From positions 103,167-167,166 of the forward strand of contig PBJO01000003.1 of assembly GCA_002720745.1 (NCBI GenBank): 64,000 nucleotides of DNA, in the 5' to 3' direction. This DNA is from Balneola sp. (GTDB taxonomy: Bacteria > Bacteroidota > Rhodothermia > Balneolales > Balneolaceae). Under the pieces are notes generated by a model. It was not told where the DNA came from. It searched no databases and saw only the letters and a program-made list of their open reading frames with translations. Position 1 is the stretch's first letter. Every line of letters starts with the position of its first letter. This document shows positions 19,361-28,423 of the stretch, in pieces. The position numbers and the translations under genes are program-made.

Positions 19361-20158
19361 ATGAAAATTTTATACGCAGCCGCTGAAATTTCACCTTTCG
19401 CACGCATGACTGTTACAGCGGATTTATTGCGTTTTTTACCTGCTTCGCTACAAGATAAGGGCTTTGAGATTCGCATCTTGTTGCCAAAATATGGCACGAT
19501 AAATGACCGTAGAAATCGTTTACATGAGGTTATACGGTTATCTGGAATAGAAGTTGAAGTAGGAGATGCCGCGGAAAGTATGAAAATCAAAGTAGCTAGT
19601 ATTCCCAATGCAAAATTACAAGTCTATTTTTTAGACAACGATAAATATTTTAAAAGAAAAGGTCTTTTTAAAAACCCGAAAGACGAAAGCTTCTATCCAG
19701 ATAATGCTGAGCGACTAGCCTTCTACAATAAAGGGGTGCTCGAAACAGTTATGAAATTAGGTTGGGAACCTGATATCATACATTGTCATGACTGGCCGGC
19801 AGGCCTTATTCCACTTCTGGTTAAAACTAAATATAAAGATGAGCCTATTTTTAAAAATTCAAAGATCATCTACAATTTACATCATCCAGAAAACGATGGA
19901 ACTGCAGACACAGCCAAAATCCTAGAATTACTTGGTTTACCTGACGATGTTAACATCGCCAAACTAACTGATCAGGGTAAAGTGGACTTATTGAAATTAG
20001 GACTCCTTTACAGTGATCATGTAGTCACTGGAAATTTCTTGAATGATGAATTTGATGACGTATTTAACAAGTTGAATGTTTCTCCTGTAAAAATTCAAGG
20101 TGCGCCTGAAGATGTGTCAATTAAATTTTCCGATTACTACAAAACCATCACGAAATAG
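19361..20158 (+). CDS. Glycogen/starch synthase-like protein, GT5 N-terminal domain only
   Basis: The start MKILYAAAEISPFA and the motif DIIHCHDWPAGLIPLL are those of the ADP-glucose-binding GlgA N-terminal domain. The protein stops at 265 aa, about half the usual 470-500, with no C-terminal GT1 domain and no broken copy of one downstream. From memory, short GlgA-like proteins of this size are common in Bacteroidota, so this looks like a family form rather than a truncation. The AEISPFA start lacks the usual KVGGLGDV acceptor loop: residues 14-25 read ARMTVTADLLRF. Whether it is an active synthase is open. The gap to the next gene is 25 bp. Confidence 0.75.
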   Translation: MKILYAAAEISPFARMTVTADLLRFLPASLQDKGFEIRILLPKYGTINDRRNRLHEVIRLSGIEVEVGDAAESMKIKVASIPNAKLQVYFLDNDKYFKRKGLFKNPKDESFYPDNAERLAFYNKGVLETVMKLGWEPDIIHCHDWPAGLIPLLVKTKYKDEPIFKNSKIIYNLHHPENDGTADTAKILELLGLPDDVNIAKLTDQGKVDLLKLGLLYSDHVVTGNFLNDEFDDVFNKLNVSPVKIQGAPEDVSIKFSDYYKTITK

Positions 20159-20183
20159 GAATTAAAAAGAAGACTGTGATCAT

Positions 20184-21392
20184 ATGTATTTAACGAACAA
20201 AGCTGTCTCAGTAAGGTGGCTTATTTTTTTTATACTTGCTTTTTTTAGCATGACTGCATGTGATGAATCCAACACCGTTGCTATAGATTTTATTCAGGAG
20301 TCAGCTATAGAAATAGATACAGTCCTTATCAATCAAATAGATTTTATAGGTATTGATCCTTACCTAGGTCGATTAATGTACTCTGCATTTGGATCTTTTC
20401 AAGACCCTCTTTTTGGTAAACTAACCAGCACTCTCTATTTAAAACCCTCCATCAAAGCCTCAAGTAGCGATACTGTGCTTGATGATATGAGCTTTGAAAT
20501 GAAACTTCGTATAATGCAAGATGAAATTTACGGGGATACCAGTTCAACCGCCGTATTTGATGTGTATCGAATTCAAAATAGTTGGCATGGACCTAGTTTT
20601 CGACAATCTAACGAAATTAATCTAGAATTTGAACGTGTTGGTGGTTTTAACGTTACCGACATAGATACGAACGGTAACGTTCACATAGCCCTTGGCGGGA
20701 GTTGGGATACCTTTTATCGGGAATTATTTAATATTAACGATGATAGTACTCGATTAGCTAGGTATGCGAAAGAAGACTTTGGGCTGGCTATTGTTCCAAA
20801 AAATACAACTAATCAAATTCGATTTGCCACCTTAAGCACCAGCCGTTTATTGGTTATTGGACAAGAAGATACTAGTTCATATAGTATGCAAGATTGGGCC
20901 TATAAAATAGAAAGGGAAACTATTGAGCCTATTCCTAATCGTATGCTACTTCACAACACCTTTGAGAAGGTGTTAACAATAGATATAAAAAGTATAGGTG
21001 AGCAATTACCAAACAATAATTTTGTTCGAGCCGAACTGGTTTTGGAAGAAGATACAACACGGGCAAATAATAGTTTATCCGAACATGAACAACGTTTAAA
21101 TGTCCCTGGTTTTCGAATGAGTGAGGGCGATTTTATTGATTTAGCTTACCAATTTGGCTTTTCAGATGAAAATATCATCAATGGATATCCTTCAGAAGGG
21201 CGTTTCCGTTTTGATATTACTCGATTGCTTAATGATCAAATCTATAACAATAACCCAATTAAAGACTCCTATATATATCCATTTGTTAATGCAGGCTATA
21301 TAGGCTCCAACATTCTTTATGATAATAATGCCTCTTCTGATAAGCGGCCGCGACTAATTATTCATTCCATAAAATCTGAGGTCCAAAAATAA
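20184..21392 (+). CDS. DUF4270-like surface lipoprotein
   Basis: The N terminus is a lipoprotein signal: charged start, hydrophobic LIFFILAFFSMTAC, lipobox Cys at residue 26, then DES. The rest (about 375 residues) is beta-rich and soluble with many Asp/Asn and no membrane segments. I assign it to the DUF4270 type from the 402-aa length, the early phrase on a compact fold (DPLFGKLTSTLYLKPS), and its position right after the short glycogen synthase, an arrangement I recall in many Bacteroidota. No enzymatic motif is visible. It probably sits in the outer membrane. Its 8-bp spacing to the next barrel gene suggests joint function. Confidence 0.6.
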   Translation: MYLTNKAVSVRWLIFFILAFFSMTACDESNTVAIDFIQESAIEIDTVLINQIDFIGIDPYLGRLMYSAFGSFQDPLFGKLTSTLYLKPSIKASSSDTVLDDMSFEMKLRIMQDEIYGDTSSTAVFDVYRIQNSWHGPSFRQSNEINLEFERVGGFNVTDIDTNGNVHIALGGSWDTFYRELFNINDDSTRLARYAKEDFGLAIVPKNTTNQIRFATLSTSRLLVIGQEDTSSYSMQDWAYKIERETIEPIPNRMLLHNTFEKVLTIDIKSIGEQLPNNNFVRAELVLEEDTTRANNSLSEHEQRLNVPGFRMSEGDFIDLAYQFGFSDENIINGYPSEGRFRFDITRLLNDQIYNNNPIKDSYIYPFVNAGYIGSNILYDNNASSDKRPRLIIHSIKSEVQK

Positions 21393-21400
21393 TATATAAC

Positions 21401-22735
21401 ATGCGAACAATTTCGTGTATATTTTCATTTGTAGCTTCTTACAAAACACCATTACCGGGGCTATTACTACTTTTTATCAGTTCCCCTCTCATCAAAGCTC
21501 AAGTTCAATCTAGTAATTTGTATTCTAGTGGGTCAATTTACTCAGCATATGGAATTGGTTATCCTGTTGAAATTGAAACCGGGTCTGCTAAGTCGCACGG
21601 TACATTTGGTATTACAAGCGTTAATCAAGAAGTTTCAGGCCTTACAAACCCTGCTTTTTGGTCACAAACCTATTATACCCAGGGAGCTTCAGGTCTAGGC
21701 CTACAAAACATCCAATTAAAAAATACCCGCACTACAGGTGTCTCTACCCTGTTTGATAAAGGATATCTTCAGTTATTATTACCTTTTAAGTCAAGTGAAC
21801 TTGGAGTTTCTATTGGTTTATATCCAGTCACTCGTTCCAATCTAAAATTAATTAACAATAAAGAATTTTTGTCCTATGGAGATACTGTTGGATACAGTTC
21901 CGAACTACAACAAATAGGGGGGTTGAATAAATTCGAAGTAGGTTTTGGATGGAAAGTTAACGACCAAATTTCTATTGGCTATGCGCCTTCGGTAGCATTT
22001 TTCAGTTTGCAAACATCAGAAGAATTTTCTTTTAGTTCTTCGCTTTACTCACAGCAAATCCAAAAACTAACCATTAGTGGCGCTGCATTTTCACAACGCC
22101 TTGGTTTAGGAGGTAGTTTTCGAAACATATTTAGAATACAGGATAAAATTTCAGTTGGTGCTACAGTTAATATTCCTTTCAATATGACTCTAAGACAAAA
22201 TTACACCACTGAGAAAGAAATTGAATCTGGTAGTAAAACGGTGGATTTATCCAACATATTGACTAGCAAAAAGGGAAAAATGGAACTCCCTCTAGAATAT
22301 GCCGCTGGTATTGGCTATGCGCCTCATAATCGATTTAATATCAGTATAGAGGGACAATTTCAGCGGTGGTCAGACTATACCAATGATCTAGTTGGAAATG
22401 ACGGCGCTATTATGGCTGACCGAATGCGATTAGGTTTTGGAGCGCAATTTCATCCATATAAAAAAGCACAAAATGGAGTTTTTTCCAGTTTTAAATATTC
22501 TGCTGGATTATCTTATGACAGTGGACATATAACAGTTGAAAAAGAAGAAATCAGAACGTTATGGCTTCATACTGGGTTAGGAATATTGTCTCGCAGTCCT
22601 TCATCTATTGATTTGAGCTTGCGATACGGATTCAGAGGAACCACTGATGGTAACCTAATTAAAGAGAATATTTGGGCTATTGGGCTTGCAGTGAATCTTT
22701 CTGAAATCATGTTTTTACGACCTAAATTGCAATAA
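21401..22735 (+). CDS. Outer-membrane beta-barrel protein, PorV/FadL-like
   Basis: Signal peptide (GLLLLFISSPLIKAQ, cleavage near residue 34) followed by about 410 residues of alternating aromatic/polar beta-strand pattern (EVGFGWKVNDQISIGYAPS, LSYDSGHITVE). It closes with LRYGFRGTTDGNLIKENIWAIGLAVNLS. It resembles Bacteroidota outer-membrane proteins in the FadL/PorV-like superfamily. The substrate is unknown. It lies in a run with the DUF4270-like lipoprotein (8-bp gap) and a secreted TPR protein (51-bp gap), so they may form an outer-membrane unit. Confidence 0.65.
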   Translation: MRTISCIFSFVASYKTPLPGLLLLFISSPLIKAQVQSSNLYSSGSIYSAYGIGYPVEIETGSAKSHGTFGITSVNQEVSGLTNPAFWSQTYYTQGASGLGLQNIQLKNTRTTGVSTLFDKGYLQLLLPFKSSELGVSIGLYPVTRSNLKLINNKEFLSYGDTVGYSSELQQIGGLNKFEVGFGWKVNDQISIGYAPSVAFFSLQTSEEFSFSSSLYSQQIQKLTISGAAFSQRLGLGGSFRNIFRIQDKISVGATVNIPFNMTLRQNYTTEKEIESGSKTVDLSNILTSKKGKMELPLEYAAGIGYAPHNRFNISIEGQFQRWSDYTNDLVGNDGAIMADRMRLGFGAQFHPYKKAQNGVFSSFKYSAGLSYDSGHITVEKEEIRTLWLHTGLGILSRSPSSIDLSLRYGFRGTTDGNLIKENIWAIGLAVNLSEIMFLRPKLQ

Positions 22736-22786
22736 AAATAAGCTGTTGTACACTGAACTTATTGACTTAACTAACGAAATTGTATC

Positions 22787-24115
22787 ATGAAAGTTCCAGC
22801 AACCCTACTTGGGTTTTTACTGTTAATTACATCTGAAATAAAAGCGCAAGATTGCACTGTCACTCCTCCTTACGGGATGAACAAACTGGCTGCTTATTCC
22901 ATATTCCAAGACAATTATAAAAATAAAGATTATCCGTTTGCCCTGATGTATGGACGATGGTTACTCTGCAGTAAAACCAAAGTATTAGAAGGATACTCGC
23001 GATTCAACTTAGCGAACCAATATCCAAAGTTCATTGACATTTATACACAGATTGGTTTAGAAGAACAAGACCCGAGTATACGTGAGGCTTATATTGATAC
23101 CGCATTAAGTCTTTTTGAAGAACAATTTACTTTTTTCACCGATGAGGAAGTAGATAAATATGAGCTCCATCAGGACAGGGGCCGATATCTTCTAAAACAT
23201 TATCAATATATCGAAGGCGGCCTTGATAAGGCTTATAGTGATTTCAAAGCTATGTTTGATATGGATGTAGAGAAAACTACTTTGCTAGGAGAGGGTTATT
23301 ACGTTCGCGTGGTTATTGACGATCTTGTACGAAATAATGAAAAAGATATAGTCATAAACATGATTGAAAAAGCAAAACTTTATGCAGGTTTGGAGTTAAG
23401 CACTTATTTTGATGAAACTCAAGAATCACTATTTAATACACCAGAAGAGCGGCTCGAATTTTGTGGTGCCAAGTTAAACGAAAATCCAGAATCGATTAAA
23501 GACCTTAAATGTGTTGCAAAAGCACAAGAAGATCTTAATATGACAGAAGAGTTCCTCCAAACTACCCTGCTAATTCACAAATTAGATCCAACTTTTGCAA
23601 GTGCTAAAGCACTTGCAGAAACTGAGAGAGGAAATGCTTCTTATAACAAAGCTGCAGATTATTTCAAACAAGCTTTAGAAATGGCTTATAATGACAATGA
23701 CAAAAAGGATATGAATCTAGAACTAGCCGATGTTTACTCAAGTACAGGACAATTGTCAATCTCCAAAGAGTATATTCAAGAGGCATTAACAATAGATGAT
23801 TCTTTGGGGCGTGCATACATTAAATTGGCCTCTATTTATGGGCAGGCCGTAAGTTCATGTACTGCGAATCGTAAACTGGAGGCAAGAGATAAGGTTGTAT
23901 ACTGGATTGTTGTAGATTATTTAAATCGGGCAAAATCGGTAGATGCTAGCGTGACTAATACTGTGAATTCCCAGTTAGCAACATACCAAGCCGTGACACC
24001 ATCTACCGAAGACAAGTTCTTTACTTTAGGGTACGAACAAGGTCAAAAAGTGAGGGTAAATGGTGCCTTGGGCAATTGCTACAACTGGATTAATGAATCT
24101 ACAATAGTTCGATAA
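22787..24115 (+). CDS. Secreted TPR-repeat protein
   Basis: Signal peptide MKVPATLLGFLLLITSEIKAQ, with cleavage after Ala-Gln near 21. Helical repeats cover most of the mature part. The clearest tetratricopeptide units are near residues 280-350 (NASYNKAADYFKQALEMAY; LELADVYSSTGQLSISKEYI). Four to five conserved-looking Cys occur, including the pair DCTV and LCSK, suited to the periplasm. The protein probably scaffolds partners rather than catalyses. Last gene of the comA-to-TPR run. Function unknown. Confidence 0.6.
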   Translation: MKVPATLLGFLLLITSEIKAQDCTVTPPYGMNKLAAYSIFQDNYKNKDYPFALMYGRWLLCSKTKVLEGYSRFNLANQYPKFIDIYTQIGLEEQDPSIREAYIDTALSLFEEQFTFFTDEEVDKYELHQDRGRYLLKHYQYIEGGLDKAYSDFKAMFDMDVEKTTLLGEGYYVRVVIDDLVRNNEKDIVINMIEKAKLYAGLELSTYFDETQESLFNTPEERLEFCGAKLNENPESIKDLKCVAKAQEDLNMTEEFLQTTLLIHKLDPTFASAKALAETERGNASYNKAADYFKQALEMAYNDNDKKDMNLELADVYSSTGQLSISKEYIQEALTIDDSLGRAYIKLASIYGQAVSSCTANRKLEARDKVVYWIVVDYLNRAKSVDASVTNTVNSQLATYQAVTPSTEDKFFTLGYEQGQKVRVNGALGNCYNWINESTIVR

Positions 24116-24170
24116 ACTTCTTGAAATGCAATAATTTATAGTTTAACGTATTAATTTTACGTCGAATTGA

Positions 24171-24201
24171 TTTGTAATGGGGTAAAACATTTGTATCTTT
24201 C
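24171..24201 (+). promoter_or_regulatory. Possible Bacteroidota-type promoter of rho
   Basis: TTTG at 24171-24174 and TATCTTTC at 24194-24201 are separated by 19 bases. This matches the Bacteroidota sigma-ABfr pattern TTTG-N19-21-TAnnTTTG at all but the last base. Transcription from here would give rho a leader of about 145 nt containing a pyrimidine-rich stretch (CTCCTCCCTTC near 24256-24266). Confidence 0.4.
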
Positions 24202-24352
24202 CAAAACTTATTCCTTAATTGGTGATCTACTCTGAGCCACCATTCTTATATAAGCTCCTCCCTTCAGTTTAACATTCACTTACGAAGAGTACATTGATAA
24301 CCCTCTTTTGACGGTTTAGCTTGGAGCATCGACATACACTGAATAATTATTA

Positions 24353-25594
24353 ATGGCTAGAAATAAAAATAACTACAATAAAAATAACCGCAACAAAAAT
24401 AAGCGGAATAAAAATCGGAATAAGAAAAATAACGGTAAGTCCAATCATGTTTTTATTCCTAAGTTTCATTGGAACCAAAACCAAGGTATTGCGGGCCGCT
24501 TTGCTGGGGTTTTAGAAATTAATGAAAAAGGGTGGGGACTGATAAGAAAACTAAATCATGAATTCAGTTATCATCCTAAAGATCCTTTTTTAAAGCCTGA
24601 TGAAGTTAAAGACTTAGATTTACGCCAGGGTCTTATTATAGAGGGAGAATTTGAGGAAGATCTTCAAGGTAACCGACATGTGGCCAGCGTGGACAATATT
24701 AACCACCAAAGTTTAGAAGCTTGGGCGAAATGCTCAAAGTTTGAACGGCAAACTCCTATTATGCCTGTAGATTGGATTCGTTTAGGTGACCGAGCACAAG
24801 ATACCGAAATGCGGGTAATAGATTTAGTGGCACCAATCGGCAAGGGTCAAAGAGCCTTAATAGTTGCACCTCCTCGTACTGGAAAAACGGTTTTATTAAA
24901 ACAAATAGCTGACTCCATTGCCCACCATCATCCAGATATACACTTAAGTATCCTTCTGGTAGACGAGCGCCCTGAGGAAGTGACCGATTTTATCCGGTCT
25001 TCAAATGCTGAAATTTTTGCCTCTTCCAATGATCGTAAAACTCAAAGTCATATACGTATTACCGAGATGACTCTAGGATATGCCAAAAGAAAGGCCGAAA
25101 TGGGTCAAGATGCGGTCATATTAATTGATTCTCTAACAAGACTAGGGAGGGCCTACAATGCTATTCAAAGTAATAGTGGTCGTACATTATCCGGAGGTTT
25201 AGATATTCGAGCCCTAGAAATTCCTAAAAAAATATTTGGTTCTGCACGAAAAATTGAAAGTGGGGGTTCTTTAACTATTATTGCTACTTGTCTAGTTGAA
25301 ACGAACTCGAGAATGGATGATTTAATCTTCGAAGAATTCAAAGGAACTGGGAATATGGAACTGGTATTGGATAGAGAATTAGCGAATGACCGTATTTATC
25401 CAGCCATTAACATCACTTCCTCTGGAACTAGAAATGAAGCTAAATTCATAACGGACTCCTTAGAAGAGCGAAATATGGTACGCAGATATCTACTAAAAAA
25501 ATCTCCTAAAGAATCCATGTTAGGGCTTCTCAAAGTGCTAAAAAATACGGAGAGTAATCAGGAGCTACTAAACCAAATCGCTGCGATTTCGTAG
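24353..25594 (+). CDS. rho: Transcription termination factor Rho with Asn/Lys-rich tail
   Basis: Hexameric RNA helicase that ends transcription. The first 32 residues hold 14 Asn and 12 Lys/Arg, a disordered basic tail. An OB-fold RNA-binding domain follows ([18 protein letters not shown]), then the RecA-like ATPase: P-loop [25 protein letters not shown], Walker [18 protein letters not shown]-loop [20 protein letters not shown]. The length of 413 aa is normal for a Rho without a large insertion. The gene stands alone between two spacers of about 240 and 270 bp. The long leader would allow autoregulation as known for Rho in other bacteria. Confidence 0.95.
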   Translation: MARNKNNYNKNNRNKNKRNKNRNKKNNGKSNHVFIPKFHWNQNQGIAGRFAGVLEINEKGWGLIRKLNHEFSYHPKDPFLKPDEVKDLDLRQGLIIEGEFEEDLQGNRHVASVDNINHQSLEAWAKCSKFERQTPIMPVDWIRLGDRAQDTEMRVIDLVAPIGKGQRALIVAPPRTGKTVLLKQIADSIAHHHPDIHLSILLVDERPEEVTDFIRSSNAEIFASSNDRKTQSHIRITEMTLGYAKRKAEMGQDAVILIDSLTRLGRAYNAIQSNSGRTLSGGLDIRALEIPKKIFGSARKIESGGSLTIIATCLVETNSRMDDLIFEEFKGTGNMELVLDRELANDRIYPAINITSSGTRNEAKFITDSLEERNMVRRYLLKKSPKESMLGLLKVLKNTESNQELLNQIAAIS

Positions 25595-25864
25595 ATTTTT
25601 TGTAAATATTATCACTGGTTATGTCTATCATTAAATACATCAATTGTGTTAATCTACTCAATTGGTTGATCTACTTGGTTCGAGTTTAACAGGGGAAACT
25701 ATTTAGCCTTATAATACAATAAATCATGACTAGAATTTTAACTGCAGCCATGATATCAGGCCAGTGTCACTAGAGGTATTTAAAAATTGGGAACGAATAA
25801 TTTAGTCCATTCACTGAATCATAGGACTTATTCTAGCACGTTCTATTATACATCCAGAACAAGG

Positions 25865-26182
25865 CTATGCTACGGTTATAGAAGGGTCAATTTCAGCGGC
25901 CCATGCTTTCATTCCACCTTTAACATTGTACACATTTTCAAAGCCTTCTTGCTCTAAAAATACACATGCATTAGCACTACGTCCGCCAGCGCGACATATT
26001 ATAGCATACTCAGCATCCTGATTAAGGGTATGCACTCTTCTTTGAAGGTTGGATAATGGTATATGCTCGCCCCCATTATTAGATATCGCATATTCAAAAT
26101 CTTCTCTAACATCAATTAACATAAAATTTTCGCTCTTATGGATTAATTTTTCTTTTAATTGTTGAACTGTAATTTCTTTCAT
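25865..26182 (-). CDS. Single-domain rhodanese-like sulfurtransferase
   Basis: Transfers sulfane sulfur via an active-site Cys. The 105-aa protein is one rhodanese domain: LIDVREDFEYA near residues 22-32, then active loop CRAGGRSA with the Cys near 63, then NVKGGMKAWA. No signal peptide, so cytosolic. The active loop has six residues, as in GlpE/PspE-like proteins. The acceptor is unknown. It lies 68 bp downstream of lptB on the same strand and may be the last gene of that operon. The 270 bp to rho contain nothing I recognise. Confidence 0.88.
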   Translation of the reverse strand: MKEITVQQLKEKLIHKSENFMLIDVREDFEYAISNNGGEHIPLSNLQRRVHTLNQDAEYAIICRAGGRSANACVFLEQEGFENVYNVKGGMKAWAAEIDPSITVA

Positions 26183-26249
26183 ATAGTTATTTTTATAGAT
26201 AAGATTAAATGTAAACCTAATAAGCCTGGTAAATAAACCAGCTACTATA

Positions 26250-27041
26250 TCACGTTTTAATATAACGTCCCAAGGTAAATGTCTCCCCTAAATATAATTT
26301 CCTAGCTTTTTCATCATTTGCTAGCATGTCGGCAGAACCTTCCATTAAAATTTTACCCTCAAACATAAGATAGGCGCGATCTGTAATTGCTAGAGTTTCA
26401 TGTACATTATGATCCGTAATTAGTATACCAATATTCTGAGATTTTAACTTGGAGACTATCTGTTGAATATCTTCAACAGCTATTGGATCAACACCTGCAA
26501 AGGGTTCGTCCAGCAAAATAAAATTTGGTTTAGTCACCAATGCTCTTGCTATTTCTGTTCTTCGCCGTTCACCACCAGATAACCTATACCCTTGACTATC
26601 CCTGACTTTTTGTAAAGAGAATTCTTCAATTAATTCCTCACAGCGCCGTTTAATTTCAACCTCATCATGACCTCTATATTGTAATACAGCAGTCAAATTT
26701 TCATAAACAGTTAAATTCCTAAATACACTCGCTTCTTGGGCTAAATATCCGACCCCTTTCCGTGCTCGTTTATACATGGGTGTTTGGGTAAGGTGCTCCT
26801 CATCTAAATATATTTCTCCCTCATTCGGTGTAATTAGTCCAACCATCATGTAAAAGGTTGTGGTCTTACCTGCTCCATTAGGACCCAATAACCCCACTAT
26901 TTCTCCTTGTTCTACACGGATGGAGACCTCATCAACAACTCTACGTTTTTTATAACGCTTGACCAGCTTTTTACCATATAATACGTGAGCCTCACTGGGT
27001 TCGCAGCTTAATGGGGTCATATGTGGCGCGACTCCGCTCAC
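26250..27041 (-). CDS. lptB: LPS export ABC transporter ATP-binding protein
   Basis: Powers extraction of lipopolysaccharide from the inner membrane as part of LptB2FG. Full ABC ATPase: Walker [19 protein letters not shown]-loop [18 protein letters not shown] (typical of LptB), signature [13 protein letters not shown], Walker [14 protein letters not shown], and H-loop ITDHNV. A GTG at 27041 overlaps the purQ stop as GTGA, so coupling is likely. An ATG seven codons in is an alternative start. The N-terminal about 20 residues are longer than E. coli LptB. LptF/G/C/A are not nearby. Confidence 0.92.
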   Translation of the reverse strand: MSGVAPHMTPLSCEPSEAHVLYGKKLVKRYKKRRVVDEVSIRVEQGEIVGLLGPNGAGKTTTFYMMVGLITPNEGEIYLDEEHLTQTPMYKRARKGVGYLAQEASVFRNLTVYENLTAVLQYRGHDEVEIKRRCEELIEEFSLQKVRDSQGYRLSGGERRRTEIARALVTKPNFILLDEPFAGVDPIAVEDIQQIVSKLKSQNIGILITDHNVHETLAITDRAYLMFEGKILMEGSADMLANDEKARKLYLGETFTLGRYIKT

Positions 27042-27736
27042 GTAATTGCCAGCACTTGTAAAACAGACTCGAAAATTTGCTTGCCGTCTTCTTTACCCAG
27101 CAGCTGTTCCATAGCCCGCTCAGGATGCGGCATCATACCCAATACATTTTTTTGTTTATTCGTTATACCAGCTATATGATCAACAGAGCCATTAATATTG
27201 GCTTGTTGCGTAGTTTCTCCATGAGCGTTTACATAACGAAAAAGTACTTGATCATTGTCTTGCAACTCTTTAATCCCGTCGTTATCTATATAATAGTTTC
27301 CTTCGCCGTGGGAGATCGGAATCTTAAGAAGCTGGTCTTTTTGCAAAGTAGACGTGTATATACTTTGAGTACTTTCCACTCGTATATGCACATCCTTGCA
27401 TATAAATTTAAGTTGTTCATTATGCCTCATGGCACCAGGTATTAATCCCGCTTCTAGCAATATTTGAAAACCGTTGCAAATTCCCATTACCGGTCCTCCT
27501 TTTTTAGCATATTCAATCAACTCTTGCATGATGGGTGAAAAGCGAGCAATGGCTCCTGAACGAAGATAATCTCCATAGGAAAATCCACCGGGAACAATAA
27601 TTATATCCAATCCGGATACATCTGTTTCTTTATGCCAAAGGAATTTCACATCTGCATTCATCACATATTTTAGAGCATGATATGCATCATGATCACAATT
27701 CGAACCCGGAAATACAACCACTCCCACTTTTATCAC
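27038..27736 (-). CDS. purQ: Phosphoribosylformylglycinamidine synthase, glutaminase subunit
   Basis: Supplies ammonia from glutamine to small-type PurL in step four of purine synthesis. Class I glutamine amidotransferase: the start has [16 protein letters not shown], the nucleophile Cys lies in [19 protein letters not shown], and the His/Glu pair follows in [22 protein letters not shown] is the PurQ signature. 232 aa is normal. The small subunit purS lies 360 bp upstream with clpS between. The catalytic small PurL is not in this window. Confidence 0.95.
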   Translation of the reverse strand: MIKVGVVVFPGSNCDHDAYHALKYVMNADVKFLWHKETDVSGLDIIIVPGGFSYGDYLRSGAIARFSPIMQELIEYAKKGGPVMGICNGFQILLEAGLIPGAMRHNEQLKFICKDVHIRVESTQSIYTSTLQKDQLLKIPISHGEGNYYIDNDGIKELQDNDQVLFRYVNAHGETTQQANINGSVDHIAGITNKQKNVLGMMPHPERAMEQLLGKEDGKQIFESVLQVLAIT

Positions 27737-27754
27737 TTTATACCTCTTTTGAAA

Positions 27755-28081
27755 TTAGCCTTTTATTTCTGTTATTAACTCAATTTCTCTCAAAATATAA
27801 TCGCGCTTTAAACACTCTTCAAACTCTCCCTCAAAAACAATTGCTTTGCCCTCGCTATGCACTTTTAAAGTTAGCTGTTGGGCATGATCTCGCCCACATT
27901 TCAATGCTTTTATAAGTTGTTGAATAACTTCTTCAAAAGTGTGTACCTCATCATTATAAAGAATAAGTTTCCATGGTGTTTGAATCGCTTCCTCTAGCTC
28001 TTCTTGGGCATAGGTTTCTAAGTCACCCTCATTTCTTGCCTCTTTAACAATCCCTAGAGTATAAGTTAGATGCAAATACAT
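27755..28081 (-). CDS. clpS: ClpS adaptor for ClpAP N-end-rule degradation
   Basis: Delivers proteins with bulky N-terminal residues to ClpA/ClpC. Residues about 36-108 form the ClpS core: PWKLILYNDEVHTFEEVIQQ with the N-degron pocket Asn-Asp, KALKCGRDHAQQLTLKVHSEGKA with the pocket His, and ECLKRDYILREIEL. A 35-residue acidic N-terminal tail precedes it, the part that inserts into the ClpA axial channel in known ClpS. Placed between purS (14-bp gap) and purQ (18-bp gap), it should be on the same mRNA. No clpA/clpC is seen nearby. Confidence 0.92.
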   Translation of the reverse strand: MYLHLTYTLGIVKEARNEGDLETYAQEELEEAIQTPWKLILYNDEVHTFEEVIQQLIKALKCGRDHAQQLTLKVHSEGKAIVFEGEFEECLKRDYILREIELITEIKG

Positions 28082-28095
28082 TAATTTCTCCTTGA

Positions 28096-28341
28096 CTAAT
28101 ATTCAAACATAATATCAAAATCTTCCATTACCTCATTAGCCAATAGTTTATTACAAGCCAATTCTACAATATCTCTTGCCTCTTCTTCATTACTAGCTTG
28201 AACATCGATCTCAATAAATTTACCAATACGAACACCTTTGATATTGGTTAATCCTAAATTTTGTAAGGCATGATGAGCGGCTTTTCCTTTTGGGTCTAAA
28301 ATAGACGGGCGCAAAGTTACGCTTACTTTTGCTTTGAACAT
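28096..28341 (-). CDS. purS: Phosphoribosylformylglycinamidine synthase subunit PurS
   Basis: Small structural subunit that bridges PurQ and small PurL in the FGAM synthase complex. The 81-aa protein has the family start FKAKVSVTLRPSILDPKGKA, then HHALQNLGLTNIKGVRIGKF and a Cys-containing helix before DFDIMFEY. Presence of PurS implies a three-subunit PurSLQ enzyme rather than the single large PurL typical of Bacteroidia. First gene of a purS-clpS-purQ-lptB run; the upstream gap to miaA is 82 bp. Confidence 0.93.
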   Translation of the reverse strand: MFKAKVSVTLRPSILDPKGKAAHHALQNLGLTNIKGVRIGKFIEIDVQASNEEEARDIVELACNKLLANEVMEDFDIMFEY

Positions 28342-28423
28342 AAATGAATAATATTAAGTGGTACCTTAAGGTAGGGTTTCTCAGGTTTAGCTGCTAAATG
28401 TATCCTTTAAAAAATTGGAGGTG

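Noticed and set aside
25595..25864. GGTTCGAGT in the spacer after rho resembles a tRNA T-loop
   Set aside because: Flanking bases do not pair into a T-arm or acceptor stem, so it is not a tRNA.
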